This document shows, one piece after another, positions 11,011 through 21,294 of a DNA stretch of 30,457 nucleotides. The notes beneath the pieces are model-generated. The model saw nothing but the letters and a program-made list of their open reading frames with translations, was not told the DNA's origin and ran no database searches. The position numbers and the translations under genes are program-made. The first letter of the stretch is position 1, and every line of letters begins with the position of its first letter. The stretch comes from Priapulus caudatus (taxonomy: Eukaryota; Priapulida; Priapulimorpha; Priapulimorphida; Priapulidae), in the NCBI RefSeq assembly GCF_000485595.1, contig NW_014577128.1, forward strand, positions 53,512-83,968, read 5' to 3'.

Positions 11011-12903
11011 ATACATTGCTCCGGTTACTGGAGAATTGGAGCAAGAGATTCCGATCGTTGTTGTAAATGAGTTAGACGAGGTTTGACTAGCGTCACTAAT
11101 CATAGGGTGCTTCTCCTGTGGGTGATGCACGCACATCCGTCGAGAGGATTTACTAGACTAGACTAGCGCTTCGCTTTTTACTAACTCGGTCTCTCCGTCA
11201 GTATCATACGTTCAGATACGTTCGAACTCTCATTTCATTCTACCTCATGACTATCCATCTCGATAAGCTTGACATGTTTACCTCGAATACAAAATTTAGA
11301 GCATTTGTTCATGCACGCACGCCTGCTGCGTGAAAGCGAAGGACGGCGTAAAAGTTTGACAAATAACTAAACCATGGAATCTTGTTGTACTTACACGCCG
11401 GCTGCCGGCTGTGTGCGTTTCTATTCCAGAGAGAGGAAATCTTTATTTATTTTCAGTCCTGGATTTCTATGCGCGAGTTGATTACCACGCTGGCTGGCAC
11501 ATCCCGAATTATAAGCGAATCCAGCGTGTCTCGCCTTTCCATCGCGTTTGATACAGGAGGGTGCCGAACTAATACTATCGATGCCACTGATGTAAACGCC
11601 TGAGAATGCGTTACGAATCGCGGTGCTCCCAGTAAGAAGTCTTATTAGTCGCAATGACTTCACTATAGGCGGTGTACAGCTAGCATACCGCGAGGCTGGC
11701 GATGTATACACTGAACGTCGCAAGACCTAGCTACTCATGCACTGCCTCCCACTCCCCTCCACAGCCGCGCATATACTCTCCGATAGTCACTGCCTATGCA
11801 TCGACGAACGCTGCGCTCGGGCCTCAAAAAGACTGAACCGGACTCTTAAACTCATTCCGCTGTAGAAAGTAGACACGTCACGTAAATATGAATCCGACAT
11901 CACATTATAGTTATAAGTAGACGCCGCGATTAGATACGCTCGTCCCGTGCACGCTGGCTGCGCTACGGCATGCATGCTGCCAGTGCATGCAACTAACTAT
12001 ACACGCTGGCTCCATCTCCGTCTCGACTCAAAGCAAGTTGATAGTAAGCAGCGACCGACTGAATTTAGCATAAGTTTCACCGTTAGTATTTAATGTCCTA
12101 TAAGCCGGTGTAATTGGTTTCGCATATATTCCTTCTTGACACGACAATGTTGCGTGTGCCACGTAGCCTTGTCGTGTTAGCATTCACATTTAACTTAATT
12201 TATTCGTCCTGCATTTTCGCATTTTCTGCGAGCGAGCGAAACCCGGTCGCCGCGGCGAGCCGAGTTGCAACCACTTGCTGCCCTCTTCGGCACGATGATA
12301 TCTTCACGGACTTATATTGGATCGTCTGACATCGCACGCGGCACCCAGCGAATCTACCAGCATCCTCAGTCGCCGCGTTAATACAGAGCTGCGGCGCGTT
12401 GCTCCAGTGGACATCTCTCTAATTTCCCATCGCGGTATATCCGTGTCGTGGATTCAATTTCCCTGGCCACTTCGTGCCGCCCCGCCCCGCCCGCCGCGCG
12501 CGCCGCCGTCGACTACCGCTTCACACAAACGCCGCGCAAGCAGCAAACGACGGCATTGCTGAAGCCCCTCGTCACGCAGGGCGAGATGCAATCTCAACAT
12601 CGCGCGCGCGGCCGGGAGCGGTGGCGGCATGCGTACACTAACATGCAATATGTAGGACGGCGGCGTTGACACACTTTCCGAATTCCGTAAGACGCGGCTT
12701 GACAACCGGATTTTTAATATTTCAGGCGCAAATGCTTCTATTCAACGTAACGCGATCTTTGGCGTGTTCTGGGAGACAAATTCACCGCATATCGCCATAT
12801 TCAAAATAACGCCAGGAACAATAAGTGGTCGCTCACAAACATGTCGTCACGTCAATATGTTTACTATATGCACTACTTTTGTTATTGTGTACAGACTCCG
12901 TAC
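11011..12903 (-). other. Copy of the intron between MAM exon 1 and the minisatellite
   Basis: Reverse complement of about 21463-23295 with many small indels. It contains a GC-rich tract near 12478-12515 (cgccccgcccgccgcg type). Several 60-85 codon frames occur on both strands but none persists in the other arm with the same frame or shows a known domain, so I do not call a gene. Confidence 0.7.
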
Positions 12904-13071
12904 CGCTTGGTCGACACCTAGTGTGTGATCGAAGGCTGGTCCAGTTCCTACGGGCTTGGACGGGGCACTGTGCTGAATCCGCTGCCACTGAAAATCAATC
13001 GAAGAGTCCGTGGTGCCACCGCAGTAACCTTGCTTCGAAGCTACAGTTATAACTCGCATCGGGGAACGCCT
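12904..13071 (-). pseudogene. Damaged copy of MAM exon 1 (second MAM)
   Basis: Counterpart of the intact exon at 21295-21462. The net length is equal (168 bases) but compensating indels shift the frame internally, so QGYCGW and DFQWQRIQHSAPSKPVG read together only partly and other parts fall out of frame. It has the same acceptor context (gcgctgcag) and the same position relative to Sushi 2. Confidence 0.75.
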
Positions 13072-13518
13072 CTGCAGCGCCGAATCAATTCGTTCAAACG
13101 ACGAAGAAAATAAGATAATTCGAGAATTAGACTGCGAACTGAGTTTTTTTGTAAATAGGTAATTTCTGTAATTATTTTATTTCTTCGCGTTAGCACGCTC
13201 TCGTCTGCATCAGTCTCGTTTGTAATTTGCTTTGCAATTTTATTTGAAGCGCGGCTGCATGTTGACAGCAAATATTTATAGCGCAGGATGACGCTATTTG
13301 TCAAGAGTACAAAACACGATTCCTCGGTGAATAGTTATACTAATATAGTTACGTAAATAAAGCGGTAATTTCTTTGGCATAATGCAATTTCGGTTCTTGA
13401 AAATTACTAAATTTAGCAACGTCGCATTCGCCGAGAAAGAATGGCGCACGTTGTTTAATCGATGCGTAACGTTGTGGGCAGTATGTGAGTATTGTGTGAG
13501 GATTGTAGATGAGCGTAC

Positions 13519-13688
13519 CCTCGCACGTCGGGGCCGTGCCGTTCCATGATGAGCCGTCACAGACGAGGCAGCCGCTGCTCCTGTCAGGTTGCTGCCTGGC
13601 TGGCAGCTGTACTCCAACATGGCGCCCTCATAGTGCCGCATAACGACGGCAAATCGCGCGTGTAGGGGGCCGCCTTCGCATCGCGGAC
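13519..13688 (-). pseudogene. Damaged copy of Sushi 2 exon
   Basis: Counterpart of 20690-20854, in minus orientation. It is 170 bases against 165, from insertions at three places: +2 in the 'gcgaag' run, +1 in 'acaccgcg', and +2 after 'gagcagcgg'. The last one throws the C-terminal CDGSSWNGT segment out of frame. One substitution changes Arg to Ser before the second Cys. Both splice sites are preserved. Confidence 0.82.
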
Positions 13689-14243
13689 CTACAAGTCCAC
13701 AACGAGGAGTAGGATGTAGAGTGCTATTCACACACGATTATACAATGTTATCGCACACGCGCACAATGTTATTATATGCACTCGATGGTATTGTTCATGC
13801 ATGATATTGTCCGGAGTAATATAATAATAGATCTATAATTTATTATTATTCCACTCTGATATTATGATACATATACGAGAAATGATAGAAATACACAATA
13901 CATTCAAAAGTGTATCTGATTGATGACTGATTTGAACCTCAAGTATACCGGTAATGTAATTACGGACCTCATTAATGGCGTTATTATAATGGTCAACCTT
14001 ATAACACGCGTATATTTATACATATACGGTTTATGTTGAGATAGAAAAACGTGCGGACTATACATTACCGTTTGGCAAAAATTTCGCAGTATTTATAATA
14101 ACAACAATGCCTAAACTATTTTGAATATCTCGCATGTCGAAAACATCATAAAAGCAGATCAAAGCTGTCACTCATCTTGCCATCTAAAGGTATAACTTCA
14201 AAAATATCTACACAACGCATGGATACGCATAACATAATACGAC

Positions 14244-14443
14244 TAGCGCACACTGGAGGCGGCTGCGACCATTTCCGAGTGATGCACGATATGTATTGGC
14301 TCCCTATGAGATAGAAACGCTTCGACATCGCGAATCTCGCTAATGCGTCCCCTTCCTCTTTATTTTCACTCGGCGTTAGAGATGGATGGTCTCGGACATC
14401 GACTTCTCGCGTCGCTTGCCACGTGGTCGCTTACTTGGCCGTA
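14244..14443 (-). pseudogene. Damaged copy of Sushi 1 exon
   Basis: Counterpart of 19947-20144, in minus orientation. It is 200 bases against 198, with at least five single-base indels, so the basic Sushi domain is frameshifted several times. The acceptor (ttgcag) is present. The donor context reads gtcgta instead of gtcagt. Confidence 0.78.
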
Positions 14444-14636
14444 CTGCAACAAAAGACTTTATACTTAACATTCTTTACGCGATGCTGAACATGTTTCATG
14501 CTACAATGCGGAATACGGTAGCCATGTACGAAATAAGCCACAACTAGACCCCACTCGCGCACGCACCACTAAGCCAGCACACGCCACCCACACACACACT
14601 CGAGCGCGTATACATACATACATTATGTTTGTTTGT

Positions 14637-15689
14637 GTATGTGTGTGTGTGTGTGTGGTGTTTGTTGGTGTGTGTGGTGTGTGTTGTGTGTGTGTGTGTG
14701 TGTGTGGTGTGTGTGTGTGTGTGTTGTGTGAGTGTGTGTGTGTGTGGTGTGTGTGGTGTGTGTGTGTGTGTGTGTGTGCTGTGAGTGTGTGTGTGTGTGA
14801 GAGAGAGAGAGAGGAGAGAGAGAGAGAGCAGAGAGAGAGGAGAGGAGGAGAGAGTGTGATGTGTGTGTGTGTGTGTTGGTGTGCTAGTAAGATTACGAGA
14901 TTATTATAGTAGTAGTGGTGTAGGTGATAGATGTGTGATGTGATGTGTAGCATGCTGGTGTGTGTGTGTGTTGTGTGTGGGGATGCATACACACACCACA
15001 CACACACACACCACACACACAACACACACACACACACACACAACACAACACACACACACACCGCACACACACATCACACACACCACCACACCACACATAC
15101 CAGCCCCCAACGATCACCACACCACCGCACCCACGCACCGCACGCCGCCCCGACGCCAGCCTGACTGGGCTACCGCGGCCTAACAACTGGCCGCCTGCCA
15201 ACCATCACCCAGCAACACAGCACAACACCATGCACACACGACACCACACACAGCAAACCACATATATATAGTTATATATTAAACAACATCGTGCACACAC
15301 ACAACACACACACAACACAACCCGACTATCACACACACACACATGTCACACAACACCAACCACACACACACACATGCACACCATCGGGCCCACACAACCA
15401 CTGACACACAACAACACCCATCAAGATGTGCTGTGTAGTGCGTGCGTGCGTGCGTGGGCGTTGCGTCGTGTGTGTGCGTTTGGCGGGGGCTGATGTGTGT
15501 GTGTTGTGCCAGTGTGCTGTGTGTGTGTGCGTGTGATTGTGTGTGAGTGTGTGTGTGTGTTGTGTGTGTGTGTGTGTGTGTGTGATGTGTGTGTGTGTGT
15601 GTGTGTGTGTTACTCATCACCACTCCGTTTCCTTCTCTCTCTCTTCTTCTTCTTCTTCTCTCTCTCTCCTTCATCTTCTCTCCTCTCTC

Positions 15690-15722
<33 letters not shown>

Positions 15723-15910
15723 CTGTCTCTTCTCTCTCTCTCTCTCTCTGTCTATCTTCTCTCTCTTTTTTTTCTTTCTCTCTCTCTCTTTAGCGCTCTC
15801 TTTTCTCGCTCGTTTTCCTTTTATCACTTCTCTTCTCTCTCTCTATGCTCACTCTCGCTTCACTCTCTCTACCCCACTCTCTCTCTCACTCCTCTATCCC
15901 TCTACTATAT
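14637..15910. repeat. Cluster of GT, GA, CA and CT microsatellites
   Basis: A run of imperfect low-complexity tracts: GT-rich 14637-14800, GA-rich 14799-14855, GT again to 14980, CA-rich 14990-15100, CA-rich with unique CG-rich interruptions to 15420, GT-rich 15430-15610, and CT-rich 15630-15910. The switch from GT to CA around 14960-15010 is nearly palindromic. Frames full of Cys-Val, His-Thr or Ser-Leu here are not genes. Confidence 0.92.
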
Positions 15911-16574
15911 AATATATATACTCATATATATCAGGGTGTGTAGCCAGGGTACAATCTTTAGAGCCGGTTTAAATAATCAGTGATTGCGTTATAATGCTAT
16001 AAATTTATCTATAATTAGCCAACATCGGCTGCTTAGCCAGCTATTACTGCACGTACTGCGCGCTGTTACGATGTGATCAGATTGATGATTTTACGCCATA
16101 ATTATCTGCAGAGCATTAAAACTCATAGTTGTTTTTTACATTAATCTTTAAGTGTAATCAGTTGTGATTATCCTGTAGATTGCCTCACTATTTTTGAGGG
16201 TAATATCTTACACAAACTCAATAGTTTTTGTGCCAGGTCGAAAGATGTTATCTTCTTTAATGCGCTCTAGATGTTATTTAAAGTGCCGGTCGGGCCAATA
16301 CAGAGCCGGCTACTTCCGACGACGCGACCGGTAGCTACCAACGGCCTGTATATGTAGTGTGTTGGCCCTGTGTCGTGTGTGATGTGAGACCTCTGTGTGT
16401 GTGTGCCTTGTGTGTGTGTGTGTGTGGGCTCTGTCTGTGTGTGCTGCTGTGTCGTGTGTGTGCGCTCTCTCTTTCATTCTCAGTATTCTCTTCTCCGCCC
16501 GAGGCGAAATGGAAACCATGGTAGAACTCGCGCCACTCCGATTCACTGACGTTACACTAGTAAGAACAACTCAC
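15911..16574. other. Unique AT-rich sequence, then short GT/CT tracts
   Basis: No exon recognised between 15911 and 16300. From 16375 to 16480 there are short GT-rich and CT-rich tracts. Nothing else is supported. Confidence 0.6.
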
Positions 16575-16953
16575 TCGTGGTGGCTGCTGTGCTATTCCTC
16601 GACCCCGCTTCGTTATCGTTGTCATCGCCGGAACTTGCATTTCCCGTGACGTCACCGAGGGTTGACACCGCGTCGGCGGAGATCCGGTTTGGCCCGTCAT
16701 CTGCGCTCGTCGCGGACGCGCGCTGACCGGAAGTTGCCGTTTCCGCTATCCCGGAAGTTACAGACGTGTCGGAAGTTGTTGTGTCATTCGACCCGGAAGA
16801 CGTCGGTGGAGTCGTCGGAGCGGCGAACATCGGGATGGTGGTGATGGTGGCCACCGTGTGGAAGAACAGAGAGCGTGCGACCGGCGTCGGCGGTCATACA
16901 CTGTCGCTGGCTGATGCTGCTGCTGGCACGCGGTGAAACAGCGCCGTCGGGCC
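16575..16953 (-). CDS. Candidate Ser/Thr-rich linker exon, apparently frameshifted
   Basis: On the minus strand an acceptor 'gttcgttacag' is followed by 379 bases and a good donor (A|gtgagt). The first part reads TGPDGAVSPRASSSIS. The later part, in another frame, is rich in Thr, Ser, Ala and Gly (APTTPPTSSGSNDTTTSDTS and a similar tail), like an O-glycosylated mucin-type linker. Both borders fit phase-1 introns, and 379 is one base more than a multiple of three, so one inserted base somewhere around 16785-16883 would explain the break. It lies upstream of the minus-strand Sushi copies, where a linker before Sushi 1 would sit. No family is assigned. It could also be a chance GC-rich open frame with 'acttccgg' repeats. 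Confidence 0.35.
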
Positions 16954-17172
16954 CTGTAACGAACAAGCACGTGACCGAGCCCTCAGTCGCTGCCGGAAAT
17001 CGTGACTGGTGTCGCGAAACAAGATGTAGTCAGTCGCGAAAAAATAGCAACAGGAAGCTTTATTAGGATTATCGTTCATTTTCTTGCACGTGGCCATCGC
17101 GCTGTAGATTTACATGGATGTTGTATGTAACCATGGACAGATTCCTATGGTCTCTGTTATTTTTTACTGTTG

Positions 17173-17395
17173 GGATGGGATGGGATGGGATGGAATAGAT
17201 GGCATGCGATGGGATGGATGGCATGGCATGGTATGGCCATGGCATGGGATAGATGGAAATGGCGGATGGCATGTGGATGGATGGGAATGGGATGCGGATG
17301 GGATGCGGTTGCGATTGATGCGGATGGTGATGGCATTGGCATGGCATGGCATGGCATGGGATGCAGATTGAGATGGCATGCGATGGTGTGTTGTC
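17173..17395. repeat. ATGGG/ATGGC pentamer minisatellite
   Basis: Imperfect repeats of ATGGG, ATGGC and ATGGA, about 220 bases. Degenerate but clearly periodic at about 5 bases. No gene. Confidence 0.85.
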
Positions 17396-18020
17396 GTACG
17401 CCGGTGATGTGTGTGTGTGTTGTGTGGTGTGATGTGGCGTGGATAATGTGTTGTCCCCCGCCCACTCCTGTGTGGTGCCCTGTGTGTGTCGTGCGGTGTG
17501 GGCCTCCTGGCGGTGTGTGTGCTCGTGCTGTGCTCCGCCCCTGTGTGTGTGTGGTGCTGTGTGTGTAGTGCTGTGTGTGCTGTGTATGCGTTGATGCTGT
17601 GTGTGTGTGGTTCCCTGTGTGTGTGTGTGTGTGTCGTGTGCTGTGTGTGTATATATGTGTGTGTGGTGTGTGTGTGATCCTCTCGTGTGTGTGTGCTTGT
17701 GTGTTGTGTGTGCATGTGTATCTGCGGTCTGTATGCGTTTGTGTCGTGCGATGTGTTGTCGTGCGCGCGTGTGGTGTGGGGTGTGTGTGGTGTATGCTGT
17801 GTGTGGTGTGTAGTGCGGCGCGTGTAGTGCGTGTTGTATGCCTGTGTGTGTGTGTGATTGTGTGATGTGTGTGTGTGTGTGTGTGTCGTGTGTGATGATT
17901 GATGTTTGTGTGTGTGTGTGGTTGCACCGATCTGTGCTGTGTGCGCGTCTTGTTCCGAGTTGTGTCTTCGGTCGTGATATGACCTGTGTGGTGTGTAGTG
18001 TGTGTGTGATGTGTGTCTCT
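17396..18020. repeat. GT-rich low-complexity tract
   Basis: Long, imperfect GT-rich sequence with scattered CG and CT interruptions, running directly into the clean minisatellite at 18021. The 300-codon frames on the opposite strand (His-Thr rich) are spurious. Confidence 0.85.
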
Positions 18021-18310
18021 CTCATATTGTTGCGGACTCCCCATATTGTTGCGGACTCCCCATATTGTTGCGGACTCTCTCATATTGTTGCGGACTCCCC
18101 ATATTGTTGCGAACTCCCTCATATTATTGCGGACTCCCCTATATTGTTGCGGACTCCCCATATTGTTGTGGACTCCCTCATATTGTTGCGGCCTTCCCAT
18201 ATTGTTGTGGACTCCCTCATATTGTTGCCGACGCCCCCATATTGTTGTGGACTCCCTCATATTGTTGCGGACGCCCCCATATTGTTGTGGACTCCCTCTT
18301 ATTGTTGCGT
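18021..18310 (+). repeat. ~20-bp minisatellite, block 3 (plus orientation, clean)
   Basis: About 14-15 almost error-free units of 'catattgttgcggactccc' type. The exon-proximal part alternates 'ttgttgtggactccctcata' with 'ttgttgccgacgcccccata', a 40-bp dimer. It ends about 104 bases before the acceptor of MAM exon 2. Because this copy is clean, it is the best guide to the true unit and to the order of variants. Confidence 0.95.
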
Positions 18311-18414
18311 ACCCCCTTTTGTATTCGAGAGCAGAGAGTCTGTTTTACCCGGCAGATATTTCTACCAGCGGCATGCGTGTACGCTCATTGTTTTGTCTCT
18401 ATTGTGTTATACAG

Positions 18415-18546
18415 GGTATTACGTGTACATGGAGAGTAGCGTACCTCAGCAGCCCAACCATACAGCACGCCTCTACTCACCTCGCCTCCAACCTAACCCT
18501 GTCGGATGCTTCCAATTCTGGTATCACATGTTCGGCACTGCCGTCG
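18415..18546 (+). CDS. MAM domain, exon 2 of 4 (second MAM), clean copy
   Basis: Intact 132-bp exon. After the acceptor 'gtgttatacag' it reads GYYVYMESSVP, then ARLYSP, then GCFQFWYHMFGTAVG, the MAM signature with the third conserved Cys. The donor 'GTCG|gtaggt' is phase 1 and joins smoothly to the next exon (..AVG/TLRIY). It is about 43% identical by eye to the first-MAM exon at 2108-2242 and has the same phases. Two damaged copies exist at 8499-8632 (minus) and 25477-25615 (plus). This copy sits upstream of the Sushi exons in the assembly, which is out of order for a Sushi-Sushi-MAM protein, so its placement may be wrong. Confidence 0.87.
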
Positions 18547-18973
18547 GTAGGTAAAAGTTTAAAATGGCCGTTCATCTCTATCGAGAGGCCGGCTGTACAT
18601 GAAAGAATTTTCGCCTTAGTGACTGTAATATACAGGGTTGACTGTATGCACGTGGCGCTCGCGTGCGAGTGTCTGGGATACATGGAGTCGTGATTGGGAA
18701 AGCGCGCGCGCTCGCGTTGAAATGAGTAGAAAACGGAGGCGGGCGCGAAAATCCAATAAGCTAAGCGAGTAAAATACACGGCGATATTATAGCAGCAGAA
18801 TGAGACATAGCGTGCTTCGTGAGGGACCCTAGCGCCGGCTAGGAATTGAAAAATCAGCCGTAACTTAATATGTTACCGTCGCCGCTGATGTATTAGTTGG
18901 TTTAGTCTGTTAGCTTATAAACCACAGGTGCAACGGACCGCGCGAGATTGGCTTCCTCTATTGAATTATGCAG
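18547..18973 (+). other. Intron between MAM exons 2 and 3 (clean copy)
   Basis: About 430 bases, GT-AG bounded, with no domain. Its reverse complement appears at 8039-8498 and a noisy direct copy at 25616-26069. Confidence 0.75.
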
Positions 18974-19104
18974 GAACGCTGAGAATCTACGCCAATATGG
19001 TAAATGAGAATATTACGGTACCGATATGGGCGATGAGTGGCGATCAAGGCGACGTCTGGCGGGAAGCCCGTATTTCGCTAGACAATATTACGGAAGTATA
19101 TCAG
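18974..19104 (+). CDS. MAM domain, exon 3 of 4 (second MAM), clean copy
   Basis: Intact exon of 131 bases after 'aattatgcag'. It reads GTLRIYANMVNE, then WAMSGDQGDVWREARISLDN and ends EVYQ at a phase-0 donor (cag|gtaagt). G-D-Q-G-x-x-W is typical for this MAM segment and is shared with 2810-2946. It should splice to the phase-0 exon 4 at 27366, but in the assembly the Sushi exons and a second, damaged copy (26070-26205) lie between. Read as a protein segment it is sound. Its genomic position is doubtful. Confidence 0.87.
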
Positions 19105-19338
19105 GTAAGTAACTAACATTATTAGGTAAACAGTCATTCCCAAGGCGCAGAGACAGGCTTGCTGTCTCCCTATTAAATTCACTATAAGTTAACTGTATTA
19201 ATTGGATTTGCCGAAGCTCGTTAGTAAAAATCATGCAGACCACTAATGCAATTTAACAAAACAAATTAATAATGAAAAATTAATGAAAGGATAAATAGAT
19301 GAATAATTGAATAAATGAGTAAAGTGAGCAAGAGCGAG

Positions 19339-19418
19339 GGAAAGCGATGGAGAAATGACTAGAGAGATATAAAGAGGTAGGGAGTGAGAGAATGTAAGGG
19401 GGAATTAGAGAGGGAAAA

Positions 19419-19449
<31 letters not shown>

Positions 19450-19470
19450 AAGAGAGGGGGAGAATGATAA

Positions 19471-19501
<31 letters not shown>

Positions 19502-19576
19502 AAGGCAAAGAGAGAGAGGCTATGCAAGAGTGAGAGCAAGAGAGATTGAAGAGAGATAGATGCAGAGAGAAGAGGC

Positions 19577-19614
<38 letters not shown>

Positions 19615-19714
19615 CGAACGAGAGGGAGAGAGAGAGAGGCAGAGAGAGAGAGAGAGGGAGAGAGCGCGAGAGCGCGAGAGCGAGAGAGCGAGAGAGAAGG
19701 ACAGAGAGGCAGAG

Positions 19715-19755
<41 letters not shown>

Positions 19756-19762
19756 AAACAAA
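19339..19762. repeat. (GA)n run joined to a (CA)n run
   Basis: GA-rich sequence from about 19339 to 19716, then about 34 bases of CA, then 'tacacaaacaaacatatgta'. The GA part continues the clean MAM exon 3 copy; the CA part begins the right arm of the inverted repeat. The join around 19717 is not present at the other copy of the GA run (26454-26923), so this is a candidate misjoin. Confidence 0.9.
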
Positions 19763-19946
19763 CATATGTATGTATGTATACGCGCTCGAGTGTGTGTGGG
19801 TGGGTGTGTGGCTTAGTGGTGCGTGCGCGAGTGTGGGTGTAGGTGTGCTATATTCTCGTACAGGCTACCGTATTTCCCGCATTGTAGCATTGAAACATGT
19901 TCAGCATCGCGTAAAAAATGTTAAGTATAAAGTCTTTTGTTTGCAG

Positions 19947-20144
19947 TACGGCCAAGTAAGCGACCACGTGGCAAGCGACCGAGAAGTCGATGTCCGAGAC
20001 CATCCATCTCTAACGGCCGAGTGAAAATAAGAGGAAGGGGACGCATAGCGAGATTCCGATGTCGGAAGCGTTTCTATCTCATAGGGAGCCAATACATATC
20101 GTGCATCACTCGGAAATGGTCGCAGCCGCCTCCAGTGTGCGCTA
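19947..20144 (+). CDS. Sushi/CCP domain 1, highly basic
   Basis: Exon of 66 codons, phase 1 at both ends (acceptor 'tttgtttgcag', donor 'GCTA|gtcagt'). It reads a basic leader RPSKRPRGKRPRSR, then CPRPSISNG, a basic strand ending FRC, then LIGSQYISC and KWSQPPPVC. The four cysteines, the Trp before the last Cys and the final P-x-C pattern are those of a Sushi/CCP (complement control protein) module, normally a binding domain of extracellular proteins. I count 21 Lys/Arg and no Asp/Glu, which is extreme. The leader ends in R-x-R just before the first Cys, where a furin-like protease could cut (inference). The donor's +3 base is C rather than the usual purine, so the exact end is a little uncertain. 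A frameshifted copy lies at 14244-14443. Confidence 0.82.
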
Positions 20145-20689
20145 GTCAGTATTATGTTATGCGTATCCATGCGTTGTGTAGATATTTTTGAAGTTATACC
20201 TTTAGATGGCAAGATGAGTGACAGCTTTGATCTGCTTTTATGATGTTTTCGTACATGCGAGATATTCAAAATAGTTTAGGCATTGTTGTTATTATAAATA
20301 CTGCGAAATTTTGCCAAACGGGAATGTATAGTCCGCACGTTTTCTATCTCAACATAAACCCGTATATTATAAATATACGGTGTTATAAGGTTGACCATTA
20401 TATAACGCATTAATGAGGTCGTAATTACATTACCGGTATACTTGAGGTTCAAATCAGTCATAATCATAACACTTTGGATGTAGTGTGTATTTCTATCATA
20501 TCTCGTATATGTATAATAATATCAAGAGTGAATAATAATAAATTATAGATCTATTATTATTTACTCCGGACAATATCATGCATGAACAATACCATCGAGT
20601 GCATATAATAACATTGTGCGTGTGCGATAACATTGTATAATCGTGTGTGAATAGCACTCTACATCCTACTCCTCGTTGTGGACTTGTAG
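20145..20689 (+). other. Intron between Sushi 1 and Sushi 2
   Basis: AT-rich, about 545 bases, no feature beyond short AT repeats. Mirrored at 13689-14243. Confidence 0.75.
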
Positions 20690-20854
20690 GTCCGCGATGC
20701 GAAGCGCCCCCTACACCGCGATTTGCCGTCGTTATGCGGCACTATGAGGGCGCCATGTTGGAGTACAGGTGCCAGCCAGGCAGCAACCTGACAGGAGCAG
20801 CGGTGCTCGTCTGTGACGGCTCATCATGGAACGGCACGGCCCCGACGTGCGAGG
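20690..20854 (+). CDS. Sushi/CCP domain 2
   Basis: Exon of 55 codons with phase-1 introns at both ends (acceptor 'gacttgtag', donor 'GAGG|gtacgc'). It reads PRCEAPPTPRF, then YEGAMLEYRCQPGSNLTG, then VCDGSSWNGTAPTCEG. The four Cys and the W-x-G-x-x-P-x-C ending are diagnostic for Sushi/CCP. NLT and NGT are possible N-glycosylation sites. The charge is ordinary, in contrast to Sushi 1. It joins in frame to MAM exon 1 (G|AG gives Glu). The frameshifted minus-strand copy is at 13519-13688. Confidence 0.88.
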
Positions 20855-21294
20855 GTACGCTCATCTACAATCCTCACACAATACTCACATACTGCACAAC
20901 GTTACGCATCGATTAAACAACGTGCGCCATTCTTTCACGCGAATGCGACGTTGCTAAATTTAGTAATTTTCAAGAACCGAAATTGCATTTATGCCAAAGA
21001 AATTACCGCTTTATTTACGTAACTATATTAGTATAACTATTCACCGAGGAATCGTGTTTTGTACTCTTGACAAAAAGCGTCATCCTCGCTATAAATATTT
21101 GCTGTCAACATGCACCGCGCTTCAAATAAAATTGCAAAGCAAGATTACAAACGAGACTGATGCAGACGAGAGCTGTACGGAAGAAATAAATTAATTACAG
21201 AAATTACCTTTACAAAAAAAACTCAGTTCGCAGTCTAATTCTCGAATTATCTTATTTTTCTTCGTCGTTTGAACGAATTGATTCGGCGCTGCAG
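20855..21294 (+). other. Intron between Sushi 2 and MAM exon 1
   Basis: About 440 AT-rich bases with no recognised feature; mirrored at 13072-13518. Confidence 0.75.

Larger units (their letters stand above)
7659..14640 (-). repeat. Large inverted repeat, left arm (minus-oriented copy)
   Basis: Reading on the minus strand, this block carries in order a CA repeat start, Sushi 1, Sushi 2, MAM exon 1, a 1.9-kb intron, the minisatellite, MAM exon 2 and MAM exon 3. It is the reverse complement of about 19748-26453. Introns match as well as exons. Differences are mostly 1-2 base indels, with net insertions in the exons checked (+2 to +7 per exon against the clean copy; MAM exon 1 is net zero but shifted). 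The remaining inter-exon stretches (7659-7900, 8039-8498, 13072-13518, 13689-14243) hold no other recognisable feature. Confidence 0.9.

Noticed and set aside
7659-14640. A second, minus-strand gene copy as a real pseudogene
   Set aside because: Introns and exons are damaged equally and mostly by insertions, which fits uncorrected reads better than evolutionary decay; kept only as damaged copies.
14501-15983. Frames rich in Cys-Val, His-Thr or Ser-Leu
   Set aside because: Translations of dinucleotide microsatellites; no gene.
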